Source: Paenibacillus illinoisensis NBRC 15959
Lineage (GTDB): Bacteria > Bacillota > Bacilli > Paenibacillales > Paenibacillaceae
DNA length: 64,000 nucleotides
NCBI RefSeq assembly: GCF_004000925.1
Contig: NZ_BIME01000002.1
Coordinates: 372,001-436,000, forward strand
Direction of reading: 5' to 3'
Shown: positions 8,103 to 17,547 of the stretch, one piece after another
Position numbering within the stretch: position 1 is the first letter of the stretch
How the letters are laid out: each line of letters opens with the position of its first letter
The notes under the pieces: model-generated
Databases searched by the model: none
Told to the model about the DNA's origin: nothing
What the model saw: the letters and a program-made list of their open reading frames with translations, nothing else
Position numbers and translations under genes: made by a program

Positions 8103-9614
8103 GTGTTGAAGTTGACCTTTTCATTGGATCTCAATCAGATTACTCGCATAAAAGAAAACTCCTTGCGACAGCAACCGAAAAAGGCCAGCTATCGCTCTTC
8201 AACGAAGAAGAAACTGAAAAAAACAAAACCTTGTTGTAACCAGATTCAAAATAATGAACCTCCAAAAGATCATAAACCTTACTGTAGTAGGGATGCATGT
8301 TCTAAAAAATATAATAAGAAGAAGAGCAGAAAGTGCAAAAGAGGATGTAGAAGTTGGAGAGGACCACGTGGATATAGAGGAATAAAAGGAGATAAAGGAG
8401 CAGCCGGGAGTGTCGGTCCAGCGGGTGTAACGGGAGTTACCGGAGCAACCGGAGCTAAAGGCATAACTGGAACAACGGGAAGTGTCGGTCCAGCCGGTGC
8501 GCAAGGAGTCAACGGAACAACGGGCGCTACAGGTTTAACGGGAGCAACCGGAGGCATGGGTGCAGCGGGTGCGCGAGGAGTCACTGGAGCAACGGGCGCT
8601 ACAGGTTTAACGGGTGCAACTGGAAGTGTCGGTCCAGCGGGTGCGCAGGGAGTCACCGGAGCAACAGGTGCCACAAGTTCAACTGGAGCAACTGGAGGCG
8701 TGGGTGCAGCGGGTGCGCAGGGAGTTACCGGAGCAACAGGCGCCACGGGTCCAACGGGAGCCACCGGAGGCGTGGGTGCAGCAGGAGCGCAGGGAGTTAC
8801 CGGAGCAACAGGTGCCACAGGTCCGACAGGAGCAAGTGGAGGCGTGGGTGCAGCAGGAGCGCAGGGAGTCACCGGAGCAACAGGTGCCACAGGTCCGACA
8901 GGAGCAACCGGAGGCGCGGGTGCAGCAGGAGCGCAGGGGGTCACCGGAGCAACAGGTGCCACAGGTCCAACGGGAGCAACCGGAGGCGTAGGTGCAGCAG
9001 GAGCGACAGGAGTTACCGGAGTAACCGGCGCCACAGGTTTAACGGGCCCAACGGGCGCTACAGGTTCAACGGGAGTAACCGGTGTGACTGGGGCGACTGG
9101 AATTGCTGGCGCCGATTCGCCGTTTATTGAAACTCTCAAAATAGGAGACATCGATACATTAATCCCTTTTAATGCTGGGAGCGGAAATAATCAGGCCATT
9201 GGGGCACTTGCTTTTGATGGTCAAGACTCTACGATCAGCAGGCTTGCAGCGTTTGTTACACAAATGGGTACAAATACAGGTACCTTTCAGATGGCAGTGT
9301 TGGAGCCAGTCACTGGCACAACAGCGAGTGTCATTGGTGTCACTACGGTAGCAACAACCATAACACCAGGCCTGTTCATATTGCCATTAACTGCACCAGT
9401 GACTCTTTCAGGTAATATAGTCTATTACTTAGCTGTTTATAACCAAATTAACGGTTCATCCATAGGTGGCCGTACTACAGGAACTGGGACTGTAGATGAT
9501 GCAATTCCAATCAATTTCAGAGTTCAAAATCTTACAGGTTTTGCGGTTGGTGATCTTATTAATACCAGTGATGTCAGTTTGCTGTTATCCCCATGGGTCG
9601 CTGGATTAGTATAG
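8103..9614 (+). CDS. Collagen-like triple-helix repeat protein with C-terminal globular domain
   Basis: About 503 aa. A basic, Cys-containing N-terminal region (residues ~1-90, many Lys and Arg, with PCC, YCSRDAC and KCKRGC) leads into ~245 residues of uninterrupted Gly-X-Y triplets, mostly GAT, GVT, GPT and GAQ. The last ~165 residues are a hydrophobic, Thr/Gly-rich domain beginning ADSPFIETL. This plan matches bacterial collagen-like proteins such as the BclA glycoproteins of spore exosporium: stalk, Thr-rich glycosylation sites and a trimerising tip. No Sec signal peptide is visible, which would suit spore-surface assembly from the mother cell; this is inference. Start choice is unsure: AAGGAGG ends at 8101, so the in-frame TTG at 8112 is better spaced than the GTG at 8103. 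Confidence 0.82.
   Translation: MLKLTFSLDLNQITRIKENSLRQQPKKASYRSSTKKKLKKTKPCCNQIQNNEPPKDHKPYCSRDACSKKYNKKKSRKCKRGCRSWRGPRGYRGIKGDKGAAGSVGPAGVTGVTGATGAKGITGTTGSVGPAGAQGVNGTTGATGLTGATGGMGAAGARGVTGATGATGLTGATGSVGPAGAQGVTGATGATSSTGATGGVGAAGAQGVTGATGATGPTGATGGVGAAGAQGVTGATGATGPTGASGGVGAAGAQGVTGATGATGPTGATGGAGAAGAQGVTGATGATGPTGATGGVGAAGATGVTGVTGATGLTGPTGATGSTGVTGVTGATGIAGADSPFIETLKIGDIDTLIPFNAGSGNNQAIGALAFDGQDSTISRLAAFVTQMGTNTGTFQMAVLEPVTGTTASVIGVTTVATTITPGLFILPLTAPVTLSGNIVYYLAVYNQINGSSIGGRTTGTGTVDDAIPINFRVQNLTGFAVGDLINTSDVSLLLSPWVAGLV
8481..9056 (+). repeat. Eight tandem 72-bp units encoding 24-residue collagen-like repeats
   Basis: Units begin at 8481, 8553, 8625, 8697, 8769, 8841, 8913 and 8985, each exactly 72 bp. 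The central units (8697-8984) are nearly identical and encode [19 protein letters not shown] with minor changes. Such repeats expand and contract by slippage or recombination, so copy number probably varies between strains. Confidence 0.88.
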
Positions 9615-9713
9615 CCGATATCCAAGCGGCTGTATTACTTTGTGGAAGAATCGAGGAATAGCTTGTTTCAAGCTTATTGAATATCATTTTATTTGATAAG
9701 AAAAGAAAGCCGT

Positions 9714-9757
9714 AATGGAGCAGCTTGTCAGTCGGCAGGTGCTCCATTGTTTTGTTT
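9714..9757 (+). terminator. Probable terminator downstream of the collagen-like gene
   Basis: A perfect 9-bp stem AATGGAGCA / TGCTCCATT with a 17-base loop is followed by GTTTTGTTT. Confidence 0.55.
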
Positions 9758-9784
9758 ACAAGGGAGCCTTTAGAAAATATTTTC

Positions 9785-10035
9785 CTAGGATTCAATCTCC
9801 GCAAGTAAGGGGTTCAACAGATCTCTTGCTGTTGGGTGAAGTAGCTGTAAGGGAAGAGGGAGGCCAGAACCTGAAGTCAAACCAATAATTTCAGCAGCTG
9901 CAGCAGCGACACGAAGACTTCCATATTGCCGGAATAGCTTCCAGATCGGTTCGAGCAGATAGAGGAGACTCCAGCAGTAACCAACCGCTCGATTAGATTC
10001 ACCAATTCTCTTTCGTTAATTGGATGATTCAACAG
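9785..10035 (-). pseudogene. Remnant of a dihydrodipicolinate synthase-family gene
   Basis: On the minus strand two parts of a DapA/NAL-family protein survive in different frames. The first (about 10035-9980) reads LLNHPINERELVNLIERLV then TAGV, matching the N-terminal strand/helix of the family. The second (about 9985-9785) reads IWKLFRQYGSLRVAAAAAEI then IGL, with an intact C-terminus and a stop codon at 9785-9787. The middle of the barrel, including the Schiff-base lysine and Tyr regions, is missing, so an internal deletion of roughly 600 bases plus a frame change has destroyed the gene. No start codon with a ribosome binding site remains. Confidence 0.65.
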
Positions 10036-10246
10036 AGCCAATTTGCATAAAGTTTATTGGGCCAATTTGGTTTGGAGAGTAGACAAGTTCCGGGCTTTAC
10101 ATATGGACTAGAATTTTAGTTCTGAAGGAGATAGGCTCGTTCACTTTGCAATGGTAAAATAGCTAAAAAGCTCCAGGGCTTTCGCATTTTTCAGCAAAAT
10201 CAATAGAATAGGGTTCATCACGAAATAACGTAAACTGGGGGTTCTC

Positions 10247-11881
10247 ATGTATAAACTGATGATTGTGGACGACGAATTGTTAATGCGCGTTGGAATTCGT
10301 TCCATGCTGAACTGGGAGGAATTTGACTTTTGTGTTGTCGGTGAAGCAGGAAACGGTAAGGAAGGTTTGGAGCTTGCACTCGAAGCTTCTCCCGATCTGA
10401 TCATTACGGATATCAAGATGCCCATTATGGATGGACTGAAGCTCATAAAAGAAGCGTCTTTAGTACTGAAAAATTGCAAGTATGTCATTCTGAGTAATTT
10501 TGATGAACTCCATTATGTGAAGGAAGCATTAAAGCTGGGTGCTGTAGACTACTTGATCAAAAGTGAAATTACAGAATCATCCCTGATCGAACTCCTTACG
10601 AAGATCAGGCAGAAACTGCAAAGCGAACAGCACAGTCTGACAAATGTACCATTTGTGCAGCATGATTATTCGAAGAGTTTAAGACATCTCAAGGATAGTT
10701 TCTTCCAGGATATTGTAAGCGGATTCATAAGTGAAAAAGATATGATGACCAAAGCCGAAGAGCTGCATTTTCGCATACGGTCTGACAGGCTTGTGGTTAT
10801 CAAGTTTGTCGTGAACTATTACGAGCAAGTGAAGAGGAAATATATTGAGAAAGGAGAGAAGCTGCTCCGCTTTTCGATCGTGAATATTATGGAAGAGATC
10901 ATTCCATCCAAGTGGAACAAGGAGATTTTAGTTGAAAGTTCATCCGAATATTGGGTTATCGTCAATCTCCCTTCTGGCAGTGGGTCCAACCAGGTCGACA
11001 TTAATAAACTGTGCAATAAGCTTCTATCCTCGATCAAGGATTTTATGAATCTATCGCTAACCGCTGGTGTAAGTACAACGGTTTCCGGATTTCGCTTTCT
11101 TAGGAAGGCATGTCAAGAGGCGGAATCCGCACTAAGGGAGAGTTTTTTCACAGGCAGCAACCAGGTATTGTTTTACGAGAATTTGGCTCAAGCTCCAGCA
11201 CGATACGAAATTAATGGGATACTGAGTCCGCAGCAACAAAAAGACATTCATAAGTTGTGGGTAAGCAAGGACGTCAAAGAGGCGGAGAAGTTTCTTGAAA
11301 TGGTGCGATCGGATCTGGAAGCAAAGCGGGGGGATGAGAACAGTATTCGTAAGCAATATATCACGGTAATGGAAATGCTCCACTCCCATATGACACGCGA
11401 TACTCGAGGCAGCAAGCCTTATTTAAAAGAAGAGTCGCCCTATGAAAGGGTTCTGAGGGGAGAATATTGGGAGGACATTCATCAGGAAATGCTGACTCAT
11501 ATCGAATATTGCTTCAAAGCCGATTCCCAAATCATGCAGGAGCTTACGTATGCAGATCTGGCCATTCAGATCATTGACAAGTATTATGCCGAGGACATTT
11601 CTTTGCAAAGCGTAGCTGGCCAGATCAATGTGAACCCGTCGTATCTTAGCAGATTGTTCAAGCAGGAGAAAGGAGAGAACTTTATCTCCTACTTGACCCG
11701 GGTTCGAATCGAACATGCCAAGACTTATCTATTAAGCCGCGAATTAAAAGTATATGAGATCGCAGATACGGTGGGATACCACAATTACACGTATTTCAGT
11801 AAGATTTTCAAAAAGGTAGTAGGTGTAACTCCAGAGGAATACCGTGAGCTAGAGCTGGAGTCCAGGTTATCCCGTGAATAG
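10247..11881 (+). CDS. YesN-like response regulator, REC plus AraC DNA-binding domain
   Basis: 544 aa. The receiver domain occupies residues 1-120: acidic pair DD in MIVDDELLM, the phospho-acceptor Asp in IITDIKMP (near residue 55), Ser in ILSNFDE and Lys in YLIKSEI. A ~300-residue helical linker follows. The last ~100 residues are an AraC-type double helix-turn-helix with SLQSVAGQINVNPSYLSRLF and VGYHNYTYFSKIF. Its partner is the histidine kinase starting 12 bases after its stop, so the two genes are one operon. YesMN pairs usually sit beside, and control, oligosaccharide ABC importers, and one lies convergent at 13682-17175. The ATG is preceded only by a weak GGGG-type site. Confidence 0.9.
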   Translation: MYKLMIVDDELLMRVGIRSMLNWEEFDFCVVGEAGNGKEGLELALEASPDLIITDIKMPIMDGLKLIKEASLVLKNCKYVILSNFDELHYVKEALKLGAVDYLIKSEITESSLIELLTKIRQKLQSEQHSLTNVPFVQHDYSKSLRHLKDSFFQDIVSGFISEKDMMTKAEELHFRIRSDRLVVIKFVVNYYEQVKRKYIEKGEKLLRFSIVNIMEEIIPSKWNKEILVESSSEYWVIVNLPSGSGSNQVDINKLCNKLLSSIKDFMNLSLTAGVSTTVSGFRFLRKACQEAESALRESFFTGSNQVLFYENLAQAPARYEINGILSPQQQKDIHKLWVSKDVKEAEKFLEMVRSDLEAKRGDENSIRKQYITVMEMLHSHMTRDTRGSKPYLKEESPYERVLRGEYWEDIHQEMLTHIEYCFKADSQIMQELTYADLAIQIIDKYYAEDISLQSVAGQINVNPSYLSRLFKQEKGENFISYLTRVRIEHAKTYLLSRELKVYEIADTVGYHNYTYFSKIFKKVVGVTPEEYRELELESRLSRE

Positions 11882-11892
11882 AGGTGCAGCAT

Positions 11893-13641
11893 ATGAAGCG
11901 TCCAGGGCTCTTCCGTATCAAGTACAAAATTTTGGTGATTTGTATGACAGTGATTATCCTTCCGGTATTCGTGATGACCATCAATTCATATTACTCTTCT
12001 GAACGCTTGTTGGCACAGAATTATACCAAGCTGCTGAGCGATCTGGCCAAGCAGACCAATATTCGCATTGACGAGTTTCTTAAAGAAATCGAGAAAATCT
12101 CGCTGCTGGCCAGCAATGGTCTTAACGACAGTTTGTCTGCGACACATGATGGAAGCTTTCCGATACAGGATTTCCTGCGGAATGGTACGGAGCAGAATGA
12201 GATTGCGGCCTATAATCTTCTGATGAATTACATCATGATGAAGGATCGCGTATTTTCCATTTACCTCTATAACTTGAACGGAGGACAGGATCTGTTCGTT
12301 AGTCCACACCAGCCCATAGACCCCAACTTCAAGATGGCGAACGAATTATGGTTTAAAAAGTTTATGCACTCCAATGATCGAACGATTACGTTGACCACCA
12401 GGATTGATAAGCAATTGGAAAATAAAATTCTGGCCGTATCACACGCACGCAAGATTCATGATGTGACCAACGGAAAACTGCTCGGAGTTATCGTGGTCAG
12501 TATCGATATTAGATTTATAGAGATCGTTAATCGCAACTTGCAGGAAGGGCTTCGCTCCAGATTTATGATCGTCGATGAGGATGACAAAATTGTATACAAC
12601 GTAAATGACCAGCTGATTGGGACCTTGTTCCGTGACAACGTTCGTCCAGTAGAATCATTGAATATTGTCGTAACCAGCCCGCTTAGTCAGCAAAAGTGGA
12701 CCACTTATTTATATATGCCTTTGGATGAGCTGACTGCGGATGGCAAAATACTAGGTCGTAATCTCATCATGCTGGCTATCGTCATGTCACTGTTTGCTGC
12801 CATTATTTCGATCTTTCTCTCGCATGTGATCACACGTCCTATTAAGAAACTTTTACGCAATATCGCGCTGGTTGAAAAAGGGCAGTTTGAACAGGTTGAA
12901 GAGGTTCGATCTCGAGACGAGATCGGACATTTGTCGGTTCGCTTCAATAAGATGTCGCATGAACTGAAACGTATGGTTGAGCGAATGCAAAAAGAAGAAA
13001 TAGAGAAAGCCGGAGCCGAGATGCGAGCACTTCATGATCAGATCAACCCTCACTTTCTGTACAATACACTTGGATCCGTAAAATGGATTGCATCCATGCA
13101 GCAAGCAGATAAAATCGTGGAAATGACAGATGCACTCATTTCGATGCTTCGCTATGCGACCAAGTCGGATGGAACCCTGGTAACCATTCGCGAGGAAGTG
13201 GATAATATCATCAATTACGCAACCATACAGAATGTCAGATATTACGGATCTATTCAGATGAGATATGAGATTGAAAATGAGCTGCTGGATTATCTTATGC
13301 CTAAGATGATTCTACAGCCCATTATTGAAAATGCCATCTTTCACGGTCTAGCCGAAATCGAAGAAGACGGTGTGATTACGATTCGGATTCAGCCGCAGGG
13401 CGATAATATATCGATAGAAGTTTGCGATAATGGTGTCGGTATGGAACATCATGCCATTCGAAGTTTTATGGAAGGAAGGATTGATCCGGGCAATGGTTCC
13501 AATGGAATCGGTCTTCATAATGTGCAGCGGCGCATTCAACTGCATTTTGGCAAACCCTATGGAGTACGGGTAGAGAGTAAGGTGGGAGAAGGTACAATTT
13601 TTTCCATCCTGCTGCCTGTTATTGCGAGTGTACCTGAGTAA
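11893..13641 (+). CDS. YesM-like sensor histidine kinase
   Basis: 582 aa. Membrane segments at about residues 10-32 and 283-305 flank an extracellular sensor (Cache-like) domain of ~250 residues. A HAMP region follows (HVITRPIKKLL, then RSRDEIGHLSVRFN). The His_kinase domain has the phospho-acceptor in LHDQINPHFLYNTLG, and the ATPase domain shows ENAIFHG (N box) and the G boxes DNGVGM and GIGLHNV. It phosphorylates the YesN-like partner upstream, probably on sensing a sugar or a sugar-loaded binding protein. I start it at the ATG (MKRPGL), 6 bases after AGAGGTG; a GTG 9 bases earlier overlaps that site. Confidence 0.9.
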   Translation: MKRPGLFRIKYKILVICMTVIILPVFVMTINSYYSSERLLAQNYTKLLSDLAKQTNIRIDEFLKEIEKISLLASNGLNDSLSATHDGSFPIQDFLRNGTEQNEIAAYNLLMNYIMMKDRVFSIYLYNLNGGQDLFVSPHQPIDPNFKMANELWFKKFMHSNDRTITLTTRIDKQLENKILAVSHARKIHDVTNGKLLGVIVVSIDIRFIEIVNRNLQEGLRSRFMIVDEDDKIVYNVNDQLIGTLFRDNVRPVESLNIVVTSPLSQQKWTTYLYMPLDELTADGKILGRNLIMLAIVMSLFAAIISIFLSHVITRPIKKLLRNIALVEKGQFEQVEEVRSRDEIGHLSVRFNKMSHELKRMVERMQKEEIEKAGAEMRALHDQINPHFLYNTLGSVKWIASMQQADKIVEMTDALISMLRYATKSDGTLVTIREEVDNIINYATIQNVRYYGSIQMRYEIENELLDYLMPKMILQPIIENAIFHGLAEIEEDGVITIRIQPQGDNISIEVCDNGVGMEHHAIRSFMEGRIDPGNGSNGIGLHNVQRRIQLHFGKPYGVRVESKVGEGTIFSILLPVIASVPE

Positions 13642-13676
13642 AAAAATAGAGGCTTGCAGGTCATCCTGCAAGCCTC
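13641..13676 (-). terminator. Terminator of the sugar ABC operon, shared with YesM
   Basis: A perfect 12-bp stem GAGGCTTGCAGG / CCTGCAAGCCTC with a 4-base loop. On the minus strand it is followed by TATTTTTTT, so it mainly ends the importer operon; plus-strand transcripts meet a weaker T run. Confidence 0.87.
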
Positions 13677-13681
13677 TTACG

Positions 13682-14572
13682 TTACCCTTTAACACTGCCA
13701 AGTACCAAACCCTTCGTAAAATACTTCTGGAGAAACGGATAAACGAGCAAGATCGGAATGGCACCCAAAAACATCTGGGCGGCACGTCCGGTTCTGGCGT
13801 TCATCATGGAGAGGAGTTGGGTGTAATCGGAGCCTGATTTCAGCATGATTTGTTCAAAGCTCTGCAGGAGCGTCTGCAAATAGCTCTGTAACGGATAATT
13901 GGCCGGATTGTTCATATAGATAATACCGTCGAACCAGGAATTCCAATGGGCAACGATACTAAACAACCCTACAGTTGCGAGAGCAGGTTTAAGAAGGGGG
14001 AGTAAAATACGGACAAGGACTTGTAAAGGACCTGCACCATCGATAATCGCGGATTCTTCAATCTCTTCTGGCAATCCTCTGATGAAGTTCATGAGAATGA
14101 CCATACTGAAGACTGGTAGAGCGCCAGGTAATATCAGTGACCAGATCGAATCGATCAGTCCCATTTTGACCACCACGAGATATGTTGGGATTAATCCTCC
14201 GTTAAATAGCATGGTCACGATGAAAAATCCCATATATACATTACGTCCCATCAATTTTTGCTTTGTTTTTGAGAGCGGATACGCTGTAAGCACAATCAGG
14301 ACAAGATTAACGAGTGTTCCAAGCAGGGTACGTTTGATGGCTACCCAAAGGGAAGAATAGAACGCTCCGCCGGATAATGCAAATTCATACGCTTTTGTCG
14401 TAAATTCTACGGGCCAGAAGGTAACACTGCCTGCAGACACTGCCGCACTGCTGCTAAATGAAACGGCAAGCAGGTTGATAAAAGGCAGAATGCATAGTAG
14501 AGAGATGATCATCAATATGGTGTAGTTTATGATATGAAACAGACGTCTACCTATACTGTTATCGTTGATCAT
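13682..14572 (-). CDS. Carbohydrate ABC transporter permease, YtcP type
   Basis: 296 aa, six membrane segments. The EAA-like loop that docks the ATPase is EESAIIDGAGPLQVLVRILL near residue 175. The C-terminus ends in VLGSVKG, typical of the YtcP/LplC group. It is the last gene of a three-gene importer unit (binding lipoprotein, LplB-like permease, this gene) and starts 14 bases after its partner's stop, preceded by an AAGGAGGACT-type site. No ATPase gene is in the unit; such systems commonly share an MsmX-like ATPase encoded elsewhere. The substrate is probably a plant or microbial oligosaccharide, which the sequence cannot specify. Confidence 0.88.
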   Translation of the reverse strand: MINDNSIGRRLFHIINYTILMIISLLCILPFINLLAVSFSSSAAVSAGSVTFWPVEFTTKAYEFALSGGAFYSSLWVAIKRTLLGTLVNLVLIVLTAYPLSKTKQKLMGRNVYMGFFIVTMLFNGGLIPTYLVVVKMGLIDSIWSLILPGALPVFSMVILMNFIRGLPEEIEESAIIDGAGPLQVLVRILLPLLKPALATVGLFSIVAHWNSWFDGIIYMNNPANYPLQSYLQTLLQSFEQIMLKSGSDYTQLLSMMNARTGRAAQMFLGAIPILLVYPFLQKYFTKGLVLGSVKG

Positions 14573-14586
14573 AGTGATAGTCCTCC

Positions 14587-15477
14587 TTAGAAGATGCGAT
14601 AGCCTGCTACCCTATACGCCAGGAAATAAGATAGGGCCATCAGTATCGTGGAAATGATGGATTTGAATAATCCGACAGCGGTACCAATGGAATATTGCGC
14701 CTGTTGAATCCCTAAACGATACACATAGGTATCAATAATATCGCCTGTTTGATAAACCACAGGGGAGTACAGGTTATAAATTTGATCAAAACCGGCATTA
14801 AGTACATTTCCAAGCGATAATACGGTCATCAACACAATAGTGGGCATAAGAAGCGGCAGAGTAATATATATGGTCTGCTTCCAACGTTTGGCTCCATCAA
14901 TCACGGCAGCTTCATATAGCCCGGGATCAATACTCGTCAGGGCTGCCAGATAAACAACGGTACCAAAGCCAAATCCCTTCCAGATATCACTTATAATCAT
15001 GGTCCACGGAAAAATAGATGGCGTGCCTAGAAATGAGATTTTCTCTATCCCGAATACCCCTAAAAACGAATTAACGATGCCGTCGGCGCTAAGAATATCG
15101 AGCATAATTCCAGCCATGATGACCCAAGAGAGGAAGTTGGGGATATAAACAAGGGTTTGGAACGTGCGTTTGACTGCGCTTCTTACGACCTCGTTAAGCA
15201 GTAAGGCGAAGATAACAGGCACAATAATGCCGCCAATGATCTTGAAGACAGACATATACAGCGTGTTCCAGATCGTCCTAACGAAATTGGGCTGATTAAA
15301 CACGTGCGAGAAATTGTCCCATCCTACCCATGGAGAATTGAACCCCAGCCCCGGATTGTATTTCTGAAAGGCAATAACGAGTCCGTAGAATGGGATGTAA
15401 CTGAAGATGAAAACCAAAATTAAGCTAGGTATCAACATTAAATGGTAGGGACTCTGCTGCTTTAATTTTCTCAGCAT
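14587..15477 (-). CDS. Carbohydrate ABC transporter permease, LplB type
   Basis: 296 aa with six membrane segments. The N-terminal motif FSYIPFYGLVIAF and the family block VPVIFALLLNEV are typical of LplB/YteP. The EAA loop is LYEAAVIDGAKRWKQTIYI near residue 190. It pairs with the YtcP-like permease downstream (14-base gap) and receives substrate from the lipoprotein upstream, from which it is separated by 93 bases containing a stem-loop. That gap may lower permease expression relative to the binding protein. It starts at an ATG preceded by GGAGGAAA. Confidence 0.88.
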   Translation of the reverse strand: MLRKLKQQSPYHLMLIPSLILVFIFSYIPFYGLVIAFQKYNPGLGFNSPWVGWDNFSHVFNQPNFVRTIWNTLYMSVFKIIGGIIVPVIFALLLNEVVRSAVKRTFQTLVYIPNFLSWVIMAGIMLDILSADGIVNSFLGVFGIEKISFLGTPSIFPWTMIISDIWKGFGFGTVVYLAALTSIDPGLYEAAVIDGAKRWKQTIYITLPLLMPTIVLMTVLSLGNVLNAGFDQIYNLYSPVVYQTGDIIDTYVYRLGIQQAQYSIGTAVGLFKSIISTILMALSYFLAYRVAGYRIF

Positions 15478-15527
15478 TCATTTTCCTCCGTTCACGGTAA
15501 TAAGATCGAATCTCCAGCAAAATAAAA

Positions 15528-15556
15528 GGGGAGAGAAGTTAAAATTCCTCATCCCC
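15528..15556 (-). terminator. Intercistronic stem-loop between binding protein and permeases
   Basis: On the minus strand GGGGATGAGGAA pairs imperfectly with TTCTCTCCCC across a short loop and is followed by TTTTATTTT. It probably acts as a partial terminator or 3'-end stabiliser that gives excess binding protein, as is common in ABC import operons. Confidence 0.6.
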
Positions 15557-15570
15557 GCTACAAAACCTAT

Positions 15571-17175
15571 TTATTTTCCGTAAGCTTCATTGACTGCCCG
15601 GCTGGCTTCATCCCCGCCGGCAGCTCTCCAGTTCTGAACAATCACATCGAAATAATCGATACTTTCCGTACCCATAATGATCTTGGTGAATCCTTCGGTC
15701 AGGATATCATCCAAGGTTGTGCCGTAGCTCGCCAGCGCTTCGGGAGTTACTCCCCAAAGTCCTGTCTTGACATAGTTCCCGCTATCGAGCACTTTTTTTG
15801 CAAGACCATAAGCATTCTTAGGAGCGCCTTGCTGCAAATAGTCACCGACTGCTCCTGGCGTTGCATTTTCCATGAATTCAACACTGTTATTATATTTTTG
15901 CCACATTCCCGAAGTGGTGAGGCCGCTGGTGTCCTTGGACTGAAGCGCAGCGGATACCGCCTCAAACTGCTCATAGTCGGAGTTCGGATTAAGTACACGG
16001 AAAGCTCCAACCACGTGAGCGATATCGTTGTCCAGTAAGGCGGATAACGTTTCTTTCGATTCCTTGCCCTGGCCCTCATCTACGATATAAGCGTAGTCGT
16101 TCAGGATTTTAATGATTTCTTCAGCATGTTCAAATCCCTTTTTCATGACAATATAGTTGCCGTTCGCGAAAGAGATCGATTGTTTTGCTTCCTTACCGTC
16201 GATTGTGGGGATGATATACGGATAGAAGATGGCGTCCTTGCCCAAATTGGCTACCGTATCAACTCCAGGGTTATAACCCCACCATTGATAGTAAGGCTGC
16301 ATGCCCACTTTGCCGGCGACAATATCGGCATTCATGGCATTGAAGTCTTTGATCGCGAATTCCGGATCAATGATGCCAAGCTTATACCATTCGGCCCATT
16401 CAGCCAGTGCTGCTTTCATCTCCGGTTGAATTGAACCATATACGAGCTCTCCGCTGCTATCCTCGATCCAAATATCCGGATGGGCGTTCCATGCGATGGC
16501 GAGCAGATTCAGATAATCCAGCGATTGATCAACCGCCATGCCATAACCACCGTGCTTTTCCATAAATTTCAGTGCGATATTCTTGATATCTGCCACTGAT
16601 TTTGGATCTTCGAGGCCGAGTTCTTCCTTCCAGTCGTTCCTGATCCAGACGAAGTCCGGTTGATCAATTAAACCCCAGTGCATTTGTGGTATCCCGTACA
16701 ATTGGCCGTCCTTTTTACCCGATTCGAAACTGTCTGCATCCGCTTTCATATATCCTTTGAGACGGTCGGAGGCGTGCTGTTCAAATGCATCTGTAAGATC
16801 CATGACCATATCTGCTTCGACTAATTGCCGTAGTTGTGAAGGATTCACCCGAAAGACGTCAGGAAGATCGTTCGATGATATGGCCAAATTCAGTTTGGTA
16901 TCGTATTCATCACTAACCCAGTCTGTTTTTACATCAATATTAAGTTTCTCTTTGTATCTCCTGATCCACACATTGTTGGTGATATCGTCACCCTTAGGAT
17001 ATTTGGCCGAAGTGTATTCAGAGGTTACCGTGTGAATGGTTACCGTTCCAGCCTCGTTGGTTTCTGAGTCTGTGTTCGTTGGACTTTTCCCGGAGCTGCC
17101 CTCACTCGTGCACGCGGCCAATAATAAGGATGAGATGCATAATGACAACATGACCAATTTGCTTTTCTTGTTCAT
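15571..17175 (-). CDS. Extracellular sugar-binding lipoprotein (LplA-like)
   Basis: 534 aa. A type II signal peptide with lipobox LLLAACTSE gives a lipidated Cys near residue 22, followed by a Ser/Gly/Asn/Glu-rich tether. The mature part is a family 1 extracellular solute-binding protein of the long LplA/YtcQ kind, with the common blocks IRNDWKEELG and VYGSIQPEMK. It delivers an oligosaccharide to the two permeases downstream and may also present it to the YesM-like sensor. AAGGGGGAAAAGAA precedes the ATG. Upstream, a 12/14 match to a cre box (17267-17280) suggests carbon catabolite control. Confidence 0.9.
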   Translation of the reverse strand: MNKKSKLVMLSLCISSLLLAACTSEGSSGKSPTNTDSETNEAGTVTIHTVTSEYTSAKYPKGDDITNNVWIRRYKEKLNIDVKTDWVSDEYDTKLNLAISSNDLPDVFRVNPSQLRQLVEADMVMDLTDAFEQHASDRLKGYMKADADSFESGKKDGQLYGIPQMHWGLIDQPDFVWIRNDWKEELGLEDPKSVADIKNIALKFMEKHGGYGMAVDQSLDYLNLLAIAWNAHPDIWIEDSSGELVYGSIQPEMKAALAEWAEWYKLGIIDPEFAIKDFNAMNADIVAGKVGMQPYYQWWGYNPGVDTVANLGKDAIFYPYIIPTIDGKEAKQSISFANGNYIVMKKGFEHAEEIIKILNDYAYIVDEGQGKESKETLSALLDNDIAHVVGAFRVLNPNSDYEQFEAVSAALQSKDTSGLTTSGMWQKYNNSVEFMENATPGAVGDYLQQGAPKNAYGLAKKVLDSGNYVKTGLWGVTPEALASYGTTLDDILTEGFTKIIMGTESIDYFDVIVQNWRAAGGDEASRAVNEAYGK

Positions 17176-17547
17176 TTCTTTTCCCCCTTATTAGCAATAT
17201 TTCAACAAATCTATTCTTGAAAATATTGTAATCTAGAAAGGGATAACGCGATATCAAAGTTATTGACGAGAACGCGTTCATTTTTTACTTTTGAGTCAGA
17301 GAGGAGAATGGAGAAGAGGAGAACGTGCACATATTTTACTTTGGACTAAACCTTTTTTTACTCAGGAATTGGGTTTTGGTTTTTTCAATACGGAAGCAGA
17401 AGGAGTGCGCGATTCATATAAGTCAAAATCAAAGCAAATTCAATGATGTAAATCAGCTGATCTCCCGGGCTAACACCCAACCCAAATCGTAACGCTGGGC
17501 ATAAAGTGGTGTTAGGTCAATTACCTATAAGGAGTGAATCTGAAAAT
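17176..17547. other. Divergent intergenic region, importer promoter side
   Basis: AT-rich, holding the importer promoter region with the cre-like box and, on the plus strand, the ribosome binding site (AAGGAG at 17528-17533) of the small gene at 17548. I see no further gene. Confidence 0.45.
17267..17280 (-). promoter_or_regulatory. Candidate cre box (CcpA site) before the sugar importer
   Basis: The minus strand reads TGAACGCGTTCTCG, 12 of 14 positions of the TGWAANCGNTNWCA consensus. It lies about 90 bases upstream of the binding-protein start, in the operon's only intergenic regulatory space. The core GAACGCGTTC is also a perfect palindrome. Confidence 0.45.

Noticed and set aside
8481..9056. 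Regular repeats that might suggest a CRISPR array
   Set aside because: Units are contiguous 72-bp coding repeats in frame, with no unique spacers.
8279..9151. Long minus-strand open frame rich in Pro, Ala and Val opposite the collagen-like gene
   Set aside because: It is the antisense of the Gly-X-Thr repeats, whose codon bias removes stops; the plus strand has the ribosome binding site and collagen logic.
9574..9804. 76-codon minus-strand frame after the collagen-like gene
   Set aside because: It runs across the terminator and into the collagen gene end, has no ribosome binding site, and the real minus-strand signal here is the DapA-family remnant in another frame.
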